Below are positions 9,132-18,251 of a stretch of 64,000 nucleotides of DNA, in pieces (within the stretch, counting starts at the first letter, position 1; the number at the start of each line of letters is the position of its first letter). Where the stretch lies: positions 38,093-102,092 of the forward strand of contig CAVLDO010000005.1 in NCBI GenBank assembly GCA_963662035.1, given 5' to 3'. The position numbers and the translations under genes were made by a program. Below the pieces are notes generated by a model. The model ran no database searches. It saw nothing but the letters and a program-made list of their open reading frames with translations, and was not told where the DNA came from. This stretch comes from Equibacterium sp963662035. Its GTDB lineage: Bacteria; Bacteroidota; Bacteroidia; Bacteroidales; UBA932.

Positions 9132-10658
9132 ATGAGACGGATCGAGATAATGGACACGACTCTGCGCGACGGAGAGCAGACCAACGGGGTCAACTTTGTG
9201 CCGCACGAGAAGCTGCAGATGGCCACGGCGCTGCTGCAGGATGCCAAGGTAGACCGCATCGAGGTGGCATCCGCAAGAGTTTCGCAAGGGGAGAAGGATT
9301 CGGTGAGGGGCATCTGCTCCTGGGCCGCTAAAGCGGGCCTGCTGGACCGCGTGGAGGTGCTGGGCTTTGTGGACGGCACCGTGAGCGTGGACTGGATAGC
9401 CGACTGCGGGGGCAAGGTGCTCAACCTGCTATGCAAAGGGAGCGAGCGCCATTGCCGCGAGCAGCTGGGCAAGACTCTTGACGAGCATATTGCCGACATC
9501 CGCCCCACGCTGGATTATGCTCTGGCAAAGGGTTTCATCGTGAATGTTTATCTCGAAGATTGGAGCAACGGGATGAAAAACTCCCCCGAGTATGTCTTCG
9601 CTTTTGTGGAGGCCCTCAAGGACTCCGGCATAAAGCGGTTCATGCTCCCCGACACTCTGGGCATCTTGAGTCCGGAGCAGGTGGTCTCCTTTATAAAGAC
9701 TATGGTGGGCCGCTTCCCGGGCCTGCACTTTGACTTCCACGGCCACAACGACTATGATCTGGCGGTGGCCAACACCTATGCGGCGGTGCGTGCCGGCTGC
9801 AGCGGCGCCCACACTTGCGTAAACGGTCTCGGAGAGAGGGCCGGCAACGCCCCCTTGGCCAGCGTGCAGGCGGTGCTGGTGGATATGGCGGAGGTCACTA
9901 CGGGGGTTGACGAGAGCCGTCTGCACCCCTTGAGCCGGCTGGTGTCCAGCTATTCGCTGGCGCCGATTCCGGGCAACAGCCCCATCGTGGGGGACAACGT
10001 GTTTACCCAGGTGGCGGGAGTGCACGCCGACGGCGACAAGAAGAACAAGCTCTACTACAACAACCTCATCCCGGAGCGCTTCGGGCGCAAGCGGGAATAT
10101 GCCCTTGGCAAGACCAGCGGCAAGGCCAACATTCTCAAGAATCTGGAGAATATGAACCTGAACCTCACGGCGGAGCAGACGCGCCGCGTGACAGACAGGA
10201 TAATAGAGCTTGGCGACAAGAAGGCCGCCGTGACACCCGACGACCTCCCATTCATAGTGAGCGATGTGGTAAAGCACGACATCACACAGGAGAAAGTGCG
10301 CCTGGTAAGCTATATGGTGAGCAACGCCTACGGACTCAAGCCCACCGCCAGCGTTAAGCTGGAGATCAGCGGCAAAATCTATGAAGAGCAGGCGTGCGGC
10401 GACGGTCAGTACGACGCCTTTGTGAGGGCGGTGCGGCACATATTCCGCGACCACCTGAAGATGGACTTCCCCTGGCTGAGCGACTATGCGGTGTCGATTC
10501 CGCCCGGCGGGCGCACCGACGCCCTGGTGCAGACCCGCATCGACTGGGACTGGAAGGGGCGCACCATCCACACCCGGGGTCTTGACGCCGACCAGGTGGG
10601 GGCTTCGCTTAAGGCGACAATGAAAATGCTGAACATAATAACCAACGAAAACGAATAG
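9132..10658 (+). CDS. 2-isopropylmalate / citramalate synthase family protein (second LeuA type)
   Basis: 508 residues. The N-terminal TIM barrel has the Claisen-condensing enzyme signature MDTTLRDGEQTNGVNF, the metal and substrate motif DFHGHNDYDLAVANTYAAV and GLGERAGNAPLASV. The C-terminal 130 residues match a LeuA regulatory domain, where leucine or isoleucine feedback normally acts. The motifs are closer to the homocitrate/citramalate-like branch (TNGV, GLGERAGNAPL) than to classical LeuA (SPGV). In Bacteroides operons a protein of this kind usually accompanies a separate classical leuA, which is absent here. It makes either 2-isopropylmalate or R-citramalate; sequence alone does not decide. 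Confidence 0.85.
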   Translation: MRRIEIMDTTLRDGEQTNGVNFVPHEKLQMATALLQDAKVDRIEVASARVSQGEKDSVRGICSWAAKAGLLDRVEVLGFVDGTVSVDWIADCGGKVLNLLCKGSERHCREQLGKTLDEHIADIRPTLDYALAKGFIVNVYLEDWSNGMKNSPEYVFAFVEALKDSGIKRFMLPDTLGILSPEQVVSFIKTMVGRFPGLHFDFHGHNDYDLAVANTYAAVRAGCSGAHTCVNGLGERAGNAPLASVQAVLVDMAEVTTGVDESRLHPLSRLVSSYSLAPIPGNSPIVGDNVFTQVAGVHADGDKKNKLYYNNLIPERFGRKREYALGKTSGKANILKNLENMNLNLTAEQTRRVTDRIIELGDKKAAVTPDDLPFIVSDVVKHDITQEKVRLVSYMVSNAYGLKPTASVKLEISGKIYEEQACGDGQYDAFVRAVRHIFRDHLKMDFPWLSDYAVSIPPGGRTDALVQTRIDWDWKGRTIHTRGLDADQVGASLKATMKMLNIITNENE

Positions 10659-10664
10659 AGAAAT

Positions 10665-11726
<1,062 letters not shown>

Positions 11727-11733
11727 TTGGTAT

Positions 11734-11741
11734 TATCTTTG
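11734..11741 (+). promoter_or_regulatory. Promoter -7 box before the S41 protease gene
   Basis: TATCTTTG sits 8 nt after the leuB stop and 30 nt before the protease ATG at 11772. It suggests that the protease and the fused aro gene have their own promoter besides any leu read-through. Confidence 0.6.
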
Positions 11742-11771
11742 CTCTATCCGGCGCTGCTTATATTTTAAGAA

Positions 11772-13382
11772 ATGAAGAAATTTTTTGCGACAATCGCCTG
11801 CGCGGCCGTCAGTGTGGCGGCAGTGGCGCAGAGCGCTGATTTTGACCTTGCAAAGGCGCTGGATGTGCAGAATTCCATACTCAAGCAGCTCTCTGCCGGA
11901 TATGTGGACACGCTGCAGTTCGGCAAGCTCATAAACACCGGGGTTAACGCAATGCTCGCCTCGCTGGATCCCTACACGGTCTATTTCCCAGAAGAGGAGG
12001 AAGAGGATGTGCAGCTGATGACCACCGGCATCTACGGCGGAGTGGGGGCTCTCATCAAGAAGCGTCCCGACCAGGCGGTGCTCATAACCCAGCCTTATAA
12101 GGGAAGCCCTGCCGATAAATACGGTCTGCAGCCGGGCGACAGCATAGTGGCCATCGATGACAGGGGAGTATATGGCGAGAGCAGCCAGCAGAGTAGCGAC
12201 CGGATGAAGGGTCAGCCCGGCACCACCGTCAAATTCAAGGTGGTCAAGGGGCGCACGGGCCAGGTGCAGGAGATAAATGTAAAGCGCGAGCGGATCCATA
12301 TGTCGGACATCGACTGGTATGGTATGCTCAAGGGCAATGTGGGCTATGTGTCGGTGACCGGCTTCACCCAGGGGATGAGCTCCGAGTTTCGCGAAGTGCT
12401 GCTGGAGCTCAAGAGCCGGGGGGCCGAGAGGCTCGTGATTGACCTGCGCGGCAACGGCGGCGGCCTTATGGACGAAGCCATCAAGCTTATGTCGCTCTTT
12501 GTGCCCAAAGGGACTATGGTGGTCTCTTCTAAAGGGCGCGCAAAGGGGACGAATGTGGAATACCGCACCCAGACCGATCCCGTGGACACCACGATTCCCG
12601 TGATGGTGATGATAAGCAGCGGCAGCGCCTCGTCATCGGAGATTGTGGCGGGTGCCTTCCAGGATCTGGACCGCGGCACCATAGCCGGCGTCCGCTCGTT
12701 TGGCAAGGGGCTGATACAGAGCGTGCGCCCCACCTCGTACGGCGGCACGCTCAAGCTCACCACCGGCAAATACTACACCCCCAGCGGCCGCTGCGTGCAG
12801 GCCATCGACTACAGTAAACGCAATGAGGACGGCAGCGTGGGCGCCATTCCCGACTCGCTCACCAGCGAATTCAGGACAGCGGGCGGGCGCATAGTAAAGG
12901 ATGGCGGCGGCATCACCCCCGACATAGTGGTGGAGCCGCACCGCTACAGCCGCCCCGCAGTGAGTCTGGTGTACAATGACATTACCGGCGACTACGCCAT
13001 CAAATATTTTCTGGAGCACGAGAGTATAGCTCCCGCCGCCGACTTCACCCTCACCGATGCCGAATACGACGACTTCGTGAAATTCTGCGAGGGACGCGAG
13101 TTTGACTGGCGCAGCGGCAGCGATGCGGAAATGGAAAATCTTGAGGAGGCCGCGCGCTACGACGGAATCTACGAGAGCTGCAAGGCAGAAATCGAGGCGC
13201 TCAAGGCCAAACTTGACATAAATAAGTCCGACGCCCTCTATCTGGCCAAGGACGAGGTAAAACCTCTTCTGGAAAGTGCGATTGTGGCCAAATACTACTT
13301 CACCGGCGCCAGCACCGTGGTGAACCTGCGCTACGACGACCAGCTGGAGAGCTGCCTTAAGAAGTGGACCGCCGGCAAATAA
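11772..13382 (+). CDS. C-terminal processing peptidase (S41 family, PDZ domain)
   Basis: 536 residues. The signal peptide MKKFFATIACAAVSVAAVAQ ends near residue 20, so it is exported to the periplasm. A PDZ domain follows at about residues 85-165 (IYGGVGALI, YGLQPGDSIVAIDD). The S41 catalytic domain has VIDLRGNGGGLMDEA, the nucleophile region SSGSASSSEIVAG (near residue 286) and SFGKGLIQ with the general-base Lys near 311. The family clips C-termini of envelope proteins. The C-terminal 130 residues are a helical extension common in Bacteroidota members. It is 6 nt from the following aro fusion gene. Confidence 0.93.
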   Translation: MKKFFATIACAAVSVAAVAQSADFDLAKALDVQNSILKQLSAGYVDTLQFGKLINTGVNAMLASLDPYTVYFPEEEEEDVQLMTTGIYGGVGALIKKRPDQAVLITQPYKGSPADKYGLQPGDSIVAIDDRGVYGESSQQSSDRMKGQPGTTVKFKVVKGRTGQVQEINVKRERIHMSDIDWYGMLKGNVGYVSVTGFTQGMSSEFREVLLELKSRGAERLVIDLRGNGGGLMDEAIKLMSLFVPKGTMVVSSKGRAKGTNVEYRTQTDPVDTTIPVMVMISSGSASSSEIVAGAFQDLDRGTIAGVRSFGKGLIQSVRPTSYGGTLKLTTGKYYTPSGRCVQAIDYSKRNEDGSVGAIPDSLTSEFRTAGGRIVKDGGGITPDIVVEPHRYSRPAVSLVYNDITGDYAIKYFLEHESIAPAADFTLTDAEYDDFVKFCEGREFDWRSGSDAEMENLEEAARYDGIYESCKAEIEALKAKLDINKSDALYLAKDEVKPLLESAIVAKYYFTGASTVVNLRYDDQLESCLKKWTAGK

Positions 13383-13388
13383 GCAACG

Positions 13389-15371
13389 ATGGGCCTGGTC
13401 TGCTACTCTCTCTCAGCAATGGATGTGGACTATTGTCTGGCGTGGACGCTGGCCGATATAGGGGCGCACGCGGTGGAACTCAGGCTGGACGATCTGCTTT
13501 TTGACCGGGATGACCTCCGCTATTTTATGCAGAACAAAGGCGACTGCCCTGTGGTGGCCGCCTATCGCTTTAAGGATCCGGCAACGGCGCAGGAATACGA
13601 CGGCAGAGAAGGGGACGAAGATGACGCAATAGCCCCAGGCGACGTGGATATGGCGGTGCGTATGCTTAGCGCGGCCATAATGGCCGGGGTGGAGTATGTG
13701 GATCTGGATCTGGACTTCCCCGCAGCAGAGCAGAAGTGGCTGCTGCAGCTGGCCCTGAACTACGGCTGCAAAATCATAATATCCTATTTCAACCCCTACG
13801 GCACCGGCAGCACGGAAGATTTGGCTGCGATTGCCGCCAAATGCTATGCCCGTGGGGCCGACATCGCCAAGGTGGTGACTTTTGCCCGCCACAGCGAGGA
13901 GGCGCGCAGGGTCACGGCTCTCTACGACCGCTTTGACGCCGACAAGCTGATAGCCTACGCTATGGGAGACGAGGGGGAGGAGTCGCGCTACGAAGCGTTC
14001 GGCCGCGGAATGCCGCTGCTCTACGCAGCCCCCCGGCGCTGCGGGGCCACCAGCAAGGGGCAGCCTCTCTTCTTCGACTTTCAAGACCGCAGGCATAATA
14101 TGTGCTGGGGCGATGTTGAGCCTCCCACCGCCCAGAATCTCACCATAATCGCCATAGTGGCGGCCTCGCTTGCCCGGGGGGTCACAGTGCTGGAGAATGT
14201 CTCGCTCAGCGAGGACATCCGCTCTGCGATAGGGGTGGCCAGAATGTTTATGGCCACGGTGAAATACAGCAGAAAAGAGCGGACTCTCACCATAACCGGC
14301 AGGCAGGATTTTCCCGCCAAGAGGCTCAAAACCAGAGGCACCTGGATAAATGTGGGGCGGAGCGAACTGCTCTACCGCCTGGTGGTGCCGCTGGTGACCT
14401 ACTCCAAGGATGTTCTGATGATGGTGCAGGGAGAAGGCGCCCTGGCCGAGAACAAGGACCCCTATAGCCATCCTGAAATAATAAGGCACGGCGGCTGGCT
14501 CCACGCCAGTGGAAAGCAGCTGCCTATGGCGGTGGGCGGCACGCTGACGGACGGCACCTACAGCTTCACCCACCCTTCCAATTCATATTTCGCCCCCGGG
14601 CTGATGTTGGTGCTGCCGCTGATGCACGGGCGCGGGGTCACCCTAAAGGCCGGGGAACCCGAGAGCCTGTGCCTGCTGCGTCAGGTGTCCAGCATCCTCT
14701 CCCGAATGGGCATCAAGATAGAGGAGACCGCCTCCGATGACAGCCGCAGCACATTTACCTTCTGCCAGGAGCAGACCTGCAAGCCGTGCCGTATGGAGAT
14801 GGACGGCGACTGGGCCAGTGCAGCGCTCTGGCTTGTGCTGGGTACGGTGGCGGGAGAGAGCGGGGTGGATCATATGCGGGAGAACACCCTGCAGAGCGAG
14901 AGCTTCATCCTGGACATTATGGAAACCGCAGGGGCCGATGTGGAGCGCTATACCGACCCGGAGATGGAGCATCTGGGCGACACCATCGGCTACTACAGCG
15001 CCTTCCGCTCTCTGCCTGTGGCGATGGACTGCGACATAACCGCCTGCCCCGACCTGCTGGGGCCGCTGATTATTCTGGCGCTGCGCAGCGAAGGCATCAG
15101 CAAGATAAGGGGCGTGAAGGCCTGCGGCATCGCCGCAAAGCAGTTTGTGCTGGAATTCCTGAAACTCGGGGCCAAGATTTCGCTGGACGAAGGGGTAATC
15201 ACAATTGAAGGGAGCTTCTGCTGCCGGCTGCACGCCACAAAGCTGGACTGCTACGGCAATCCACGGCTGGCGCTGGCGCTGGCGGTGGCGGCGCAGATGA
15301 GCGACGGCGACCTGGACATTTTGGGACTGGACTGCCTCGAACGCATCTGGCCCGACTTCCCGCTTGTCTGA
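13389..15371 (+). CDS. Fused type I dehydroquinase / EPSP synthase-like protein with altered active sites
   Basis: 660 residues. Residues 1-230 match type I 3-dehydroquinate dehydratase: VELRLDDL, the Schiff-base Lys in GADIAKVV (K161), MGDEGEESR and a late GQ (Q225). The catalytic His of the usual SYHN/SNHD motif is Phe (SYFN, F134), exactly 27 residues before K161 as in the known enzymes. Residues 240-660 match EPSP synthase in order, but the PGSKSxSNR segment reads PPTAQNLTIIA (from 245), the NAGTA segment reads INVGRSELL (320), the KExDR segment reads KACGIAAK (577) and DHR reads GNPR (623). The PDLL aspartate (D555) is kept. Homology to both families is clear. Activity in either half is doubtful, so it may be a divergent enzyme, a scaffold or a pseudoenzyme. 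Confidence 0.8.
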   Translation: MGLVCYSLSAMDVDYCLAWTLADIGAHAVELRLDDLLFDRDDLRYFMQNKGDCPVVAAYRFKDPATAQEYDGREGDEDDAIAPGDVDMAVRMLSAAIMAGVEYVDLDLDFPAAEQKWLLQLALNYGCKIIISYFNPYGTGSTEDLAAIAAKCYARGADIAKVVTFARHSEEARRVTALYDRFDADKLIAYAMGDEGEESRYEAFGRGMPLLYAAPRRCGATSKGQPLFFDFQDRRHNMCWGDVEPPTAQNLTIIAIVAASLARGVTVLENVSLSEDIRSAIGVARMFMATVKYSRKERTLTITGRQDFPAKRLKTRGTWINVGRSELLYRLVVPLVTYSKDVLMMVQGEGALAENKDPYSHPEIIRHGGWLHASGKQLPMAVGGTLTDGTYSFTHPSNSYFAPGLMLVLPLMHGRGVTLKAGEPESLCLLRQVSSILSRMGIKIEETASDDSRSTFTFCQEQTCKPCRMEMDGDWASAALWLVLGTVAGESGVDHMRENTLQSESFILDIMETAGADVERYTDPEMEHLGDTIGYYSAFRSLPVAMDCDITACPDLLGPLIILALRSEGISKIRGVKACGIAAKQFVLEFLKLGAKISLDEGVITIEGSFCCRLHATKLDCYGNPRLALALAVAAQMSDGDLDILGLDCLERIWPDFPLV

Positions 15372-15377
15372 AGCATC

Positions 15378-15407
15378 TTGCAAATCAGAAAAAAAGGCCT
15401 ACCTTTG
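15378..15407 (+). promoter_or_regulatory. Promoter of tRNA-Leu
   Basis: TTG at 15378-15380, a 19-nt spacer, then TACCTTTG at 15400-15407, which is a full match to the Bacteroidota promoter pattern. It lies 40 nt before the tRNA. Confidence 0.8.
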
Positions 15408-15447
15408 CATCTGCTCTGCCGGCGGCGGTTTGCCGCTCACTATATGC

Positions 15448-15531
15448 GCCCGGATGGCGGAATCGGTAGACGCGCTGGTCTCAAACACCAGTGGCCGCAA
15501 GGCTGTGCCGGTTCGACCCCGGCTCCGGGTA
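15448..15531 (+). tRNA. tRNA-Leu, anticodon CAA
   Basis: 84 nt cloverleaf. The acceptor stem GCCCGGA pairs with TCCGGGT and the discriminator base is A. The anticodon arm CTGGT-CTCAAAC-ACCAG gives anticodon CAA for UUG codons. A long class II variable arm is present and the T arm is GCCGG-TTCGACC-CCGGC. No CCA is encoded. Its 3' end lies only 4 nt from the stop codon of the convergent rsgA. Confidence 0.95.
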
Positions 15532-15535
15532 CAAG

Positions 15536-16480
15536 TTATCGGTATTTGCTCTCGTCTTCGAGCATCCCGAGATATGAACAGTAGCGGTCGGGGCTGACGG
15601 CACCCTCCTCTACTGCTTTTTTTACGGCACAGCCCGGCTCGTGGGTATGGGTGCAGGGAGAGAATCTGCAGCCGTCCATCACGCGCAGCATCTCGGGAAA
15701 ATAAGTGCTCAGCTCCTCTTTCTTGAAGTCTATCAGCCCGAAGCCCCTGATGCCCGGGGAGTCAATCACAAAACCGCCGCCTGAAATCGGGTACATCTCG
15801 TAGAAGGTGGTGGTGTGGCGCCCCTGCAGGTGGGCCGTGGAGATTTCTGCGGTGCGGATAAGCTCCAGCGAGGGGTCGACGGCCTTGATGAGCGATGATT
15901 TGCCCACCCCGGAGGTGCCGCTCAGAAGGCTGATGCGCCCCCGCAGGCGCTCCCGCAGGAGGTCGATGTTCTGCCCGGAGGCGGCGGAAACCTCCAGACA
16001 TTCGTATCCGGCGCCCCGGTAGATTCCCTCGAATGACTCCAGCAGCTGCTTGAGCTCCCCGTCCAGCAGGTCGCACTTGTTGATTACGATAGTGACAGGA
16101 ATGCCGTATGCGCCGCAGGTCACAAGAAAGCGGTCTACAAAGGCGGGCTTGGTCTGCGGAAAGGCCATTGTCACCACCAGATAGGCGTGGTCGATGTTTG
16201 CGGCTATTATGTGCGCTTCGCGCGAGAGATTGGCGCTGCGGCGGATTATGTAGTTGCGCCTCGGGTGCACGCGCTCTATCACCGCCGTTTCCTGCCCCAG
16301 CGAGTAGTCCACGACATCTCCCACCGCAATCGGGTTGGTGGCGGTGGAACCCTTGAGGCGCACCTTGCCCCGCAGCACGGCGGGGAAGAGGTTCCATTCG
16401 GGGAGCCTGGAGAGGAGATAGTGGCTGCCGGTGTGTTTTACCACCACAGCTTCCCCTTTATTGGGTATTTTGCCATTCAT
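15536..16480 (-). CDS. rsgA: Ribosome small subunit-dependent GTPase A
   Basis: 314 residues. An N-terminal OB domain is followed by the circularly permuted GTPase: NKCDLL (G4), GTSGVGKSSLI (G1) and DSPGIRGFG (G3). The C-terminal zinc region CRFSPCTHTHEPGCAVKKAV follows. It matures the 30S subunit. The -7 box TATTTTTG (16493-16486, minus) ends only 5 nt before the ATG at 16480. Either the transcript is leaderless, or translation starts at one of the tandem GTG codons about 11-12 codons in, which would align better with homologues starting just before the VVKHTGSHY stretch. Confidence 0.93.
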   Translation of the reverse strand: MNGKIPNKGEAVVVKHTGSHYLLSRLPEWNLFPAVLRGKVRLKGSTATNPIAVGDVVDYSLGQETAVIERVHPRRNYIIRRSANLSREAHIIAANIDHAYLVVTMAFPQTKPAFVDRFLVTCGAYGIPVTIVINKCDLLDGELKQLLESFEGIYRGAGYECLEVSAASGQNIDLLRERLRGRISLLSGTSGVGKSSLIKAVDPSLELIRTAEISTAHLQGRHTTTFYEMYPISGGGFVIDSPGIRGFGLIDFKKEELSTYFPEMLRVMDGCRFSPCTHTHEPGCAVKKAVEEGAVSPDRYCSYLGMLEDESKYR

Positions 16481-16485
16481 CTCGG

Positions 16486-16493
16486 CAAAAATA
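16486..16493 (-). promoter_or_regulatory. Promoter -7 box of rsgA
   Basis: TATTTTTG on the minus strand. Its closeness to the annotated ATG (5 nt) is what makes the rsgA start codon uncertain. Confidence 0.55.
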
Positions 16494-16544
16494 TCTATTT
16501 TTTAGTTTAAAGTCGTATTTTCGCGGCCGATTTAAGAAAGGAAT

Positions 16545-18248
16545 ATGACATTGACATTCAGGCCGAGGCTGTTCGAGTGCCTCAAGAATTACAACTCAAA
16601 GCTCTTTATGCAGGATGCTGTGGCCGGCATCATTGTGGGCGTGGTGGCCATTCCGCTGGCCATCGCATTCGGTATCGCATCTGGCGTGGGACCCGCAGAA
16701 GGACTCATCACCGCCATAGTGGCGGGATTCATCATCGCCGCCCTGGGCGGTACAAAAGTGCAGATAGGAGGCCCTACAGGGGCTTTTATTGTAATTATAT
16801 ACGGCATAATCCAGTCGCACGGCCTCTCGGGGCTGCTGATCGCCACCATTATGGCGGGCATCATCCTGGTGGGGCTGGGACTCTTCAGGATGGGCGGCAT
16901 CATAAAGTTCGTGCCCTATCCCATCGTGATAGGCTTTACTGCCGGCATAGCCCTCACAATCTTCTCCACCCAGATGAACGACCTCCTGGGGATGCACATA
17001 GAGAATGTGCCGGCGGGCTTTATTGACAAGTGGATATGCTACTTCCGCCACTTTGGAGACATCGACCCCGTATGCCTGGGTATCGGAATGCTCTCGCTGC
17101 TGATAATTGTACTGCTGCCCAAGGTTTCCAAGAAAATCCCCGCTTCTCTGGTGGCGATTGTGGTGATAACCCTGCTGGTGTGGCTGCTCAAGAAGGTCAA
17201 CCCTTCGCTGTCCATCACCACTATCGCCGACAGCTATGCGCTGCCCCACGGCATCCCCGCGCCTCATTTGCCTCGCCTGGAGCTGGCCGAGGGCGAGAAC
17301 TGGTGGACGGTGGTGCAGGATCTCTTCCCCTCCGCCTTTACCATTGCCGTGCTGGGCGCCATAGAGAGCCTGCTCTCTGCAGTGGTGGCCGACGGCGTTA
17401 CCGGCGATGTGCACGATTCCAACACCGAGCTCATAGCGCAGGGCATCGCCAACATCTGCACCCCCTTCTTCGGCGGCATCCCCGCCACCGGCGCCATAGC
17501 CCGCACTATGGCCAACATAAACAACGGCGGCAAGACCCCCGTGGCCGGAATAATCCACACCATAGTGCTGCTGCTGGTGCTGCTGTTTATGGGCAATCTG
17601 GTGGGTATGATACCTATGACCTGCCTGGCGGCGGTGCTGATAGTGGTCAGCTACAATATGTCGGGCTGGCGCTCTTTCGTGGCTCTGGCCAAGAACCCCA
17701 AGTCTGACTTCGCGGTGATGATAATCACCTTCGGCCTCACGGTTATCTTCAATCTGACGATGGCCATCGCGGTGGGGCTGCTGCTGGCCATAGCGCTGTT
17801 TCTGCGCCGCACCAACGAGACCACGGTGGTGCGCTCTTTCACCGGCGAGCTTGACCCCTCGAAAAACAACGATGTGTGGATCGACGACCTCAAGATGCTG
17901 GAAATCCCCAAGCAGACGGAGGTTTATGAGATAGACGGCCCCTACTTCTTCGGGGTGGCCAACAAGTTCGACGAAATCAGCCGCAGCGTGGGCAAGCAGG
18001 GGCAGAAGGTGCGCATCTTAAGGATGAGAAAGGTGAGCTTCATAGACTCCACCGGTATGCACAACCTGGAGCAGCTCTATCACCGCACCAAGTCGTGCGG
18101 CGTGCAGCTGGTGCTCTCGGGCGTGAATGAGCACGTATATCACACGCTGGAAAAGGCGGGTCTGGTGGATTTGATAGGCAAGAAGAACATCCGCAACCAC
18201 ATCAACGGCGCCCTGGAGAGGGCCCGCGAGATAGTGGGGGAGGAGTAG
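16545..18248 (+). CDS. SulP family anion transporter with STAS domain
   Basis: 567 residues. About ten to fourteen hydrophobic segments span residues 25-420, with the SLC26/SulP features near QDAVAGIIVGVVAIPLAIAF and GGIPATGAIARTMANINNGG. A cytoplasmic STAS domain occupies about residues 440-560 (RKVSFIDSTGMHNLEQLYHR). Family members move sulfate, bicarbonate or dicarboxylates; the substrate is not readable here. No carbonic anhydrase gene is adjacent. It is divergent from rsgA and convergent with dnaE with a 3-nt gap. Confidence 0.9.
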   Translation: MTLTFRPRLFECLKNYNSKLFMQDAVAGIIVGVVAIPLAIAFGIASGVGPAEGLITAIVAGFIIAALGGTKVQIGGPTGAFIVIIYGIIQSHGLSGLLIATIMAGIILVGLGLFRMGGIIKFVPYPIVIGFTAGIALTIFSTQMNDLLGMHIENVPAGFIDKWICYFRHFGDIDPVCLGIGMLSLLIIVLLPKVSKKIPASLVAIVVITLLVWLLKKVNPSLSITTIADSYALPHGIPAPHLPRLELAEGENWWTVVQDLFPSAFTIAVLGAIESLLSAVVADGVTGDVHDSNTELIAQGIANICTPFFGGIPATGAIARTMANINNGGKTPVAGIIHTIVLLLVLLFMGNLVGMIPMTCLAAVLIVVSYNMSGWRSFVALAKNPKSDFAVMIITFGLTVIFNLTMAIAVGLLLAIALFLRRTNETTVVRSFTGELDPSKNNDVWIDDLKMLEIPKQTEVYEIDGPYFFGVANKFDEISRSVGKQGQKVRILRMRKVSFIDSTGMHNLEQLYHRTKSCGVQLVLSGVNEHVYHTLEKAGLVDLIGKKNIRNHINGALERAREIVGEE

Positions 18249-18251
18249 CCT

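Noticed and set aside
7346..9508. 720-codon open frame on the minus strand across leuC, leuD and the synthase gene
   Set aside because: It spans three well-supported genes on the other strand and its translation has no recognisable domain.
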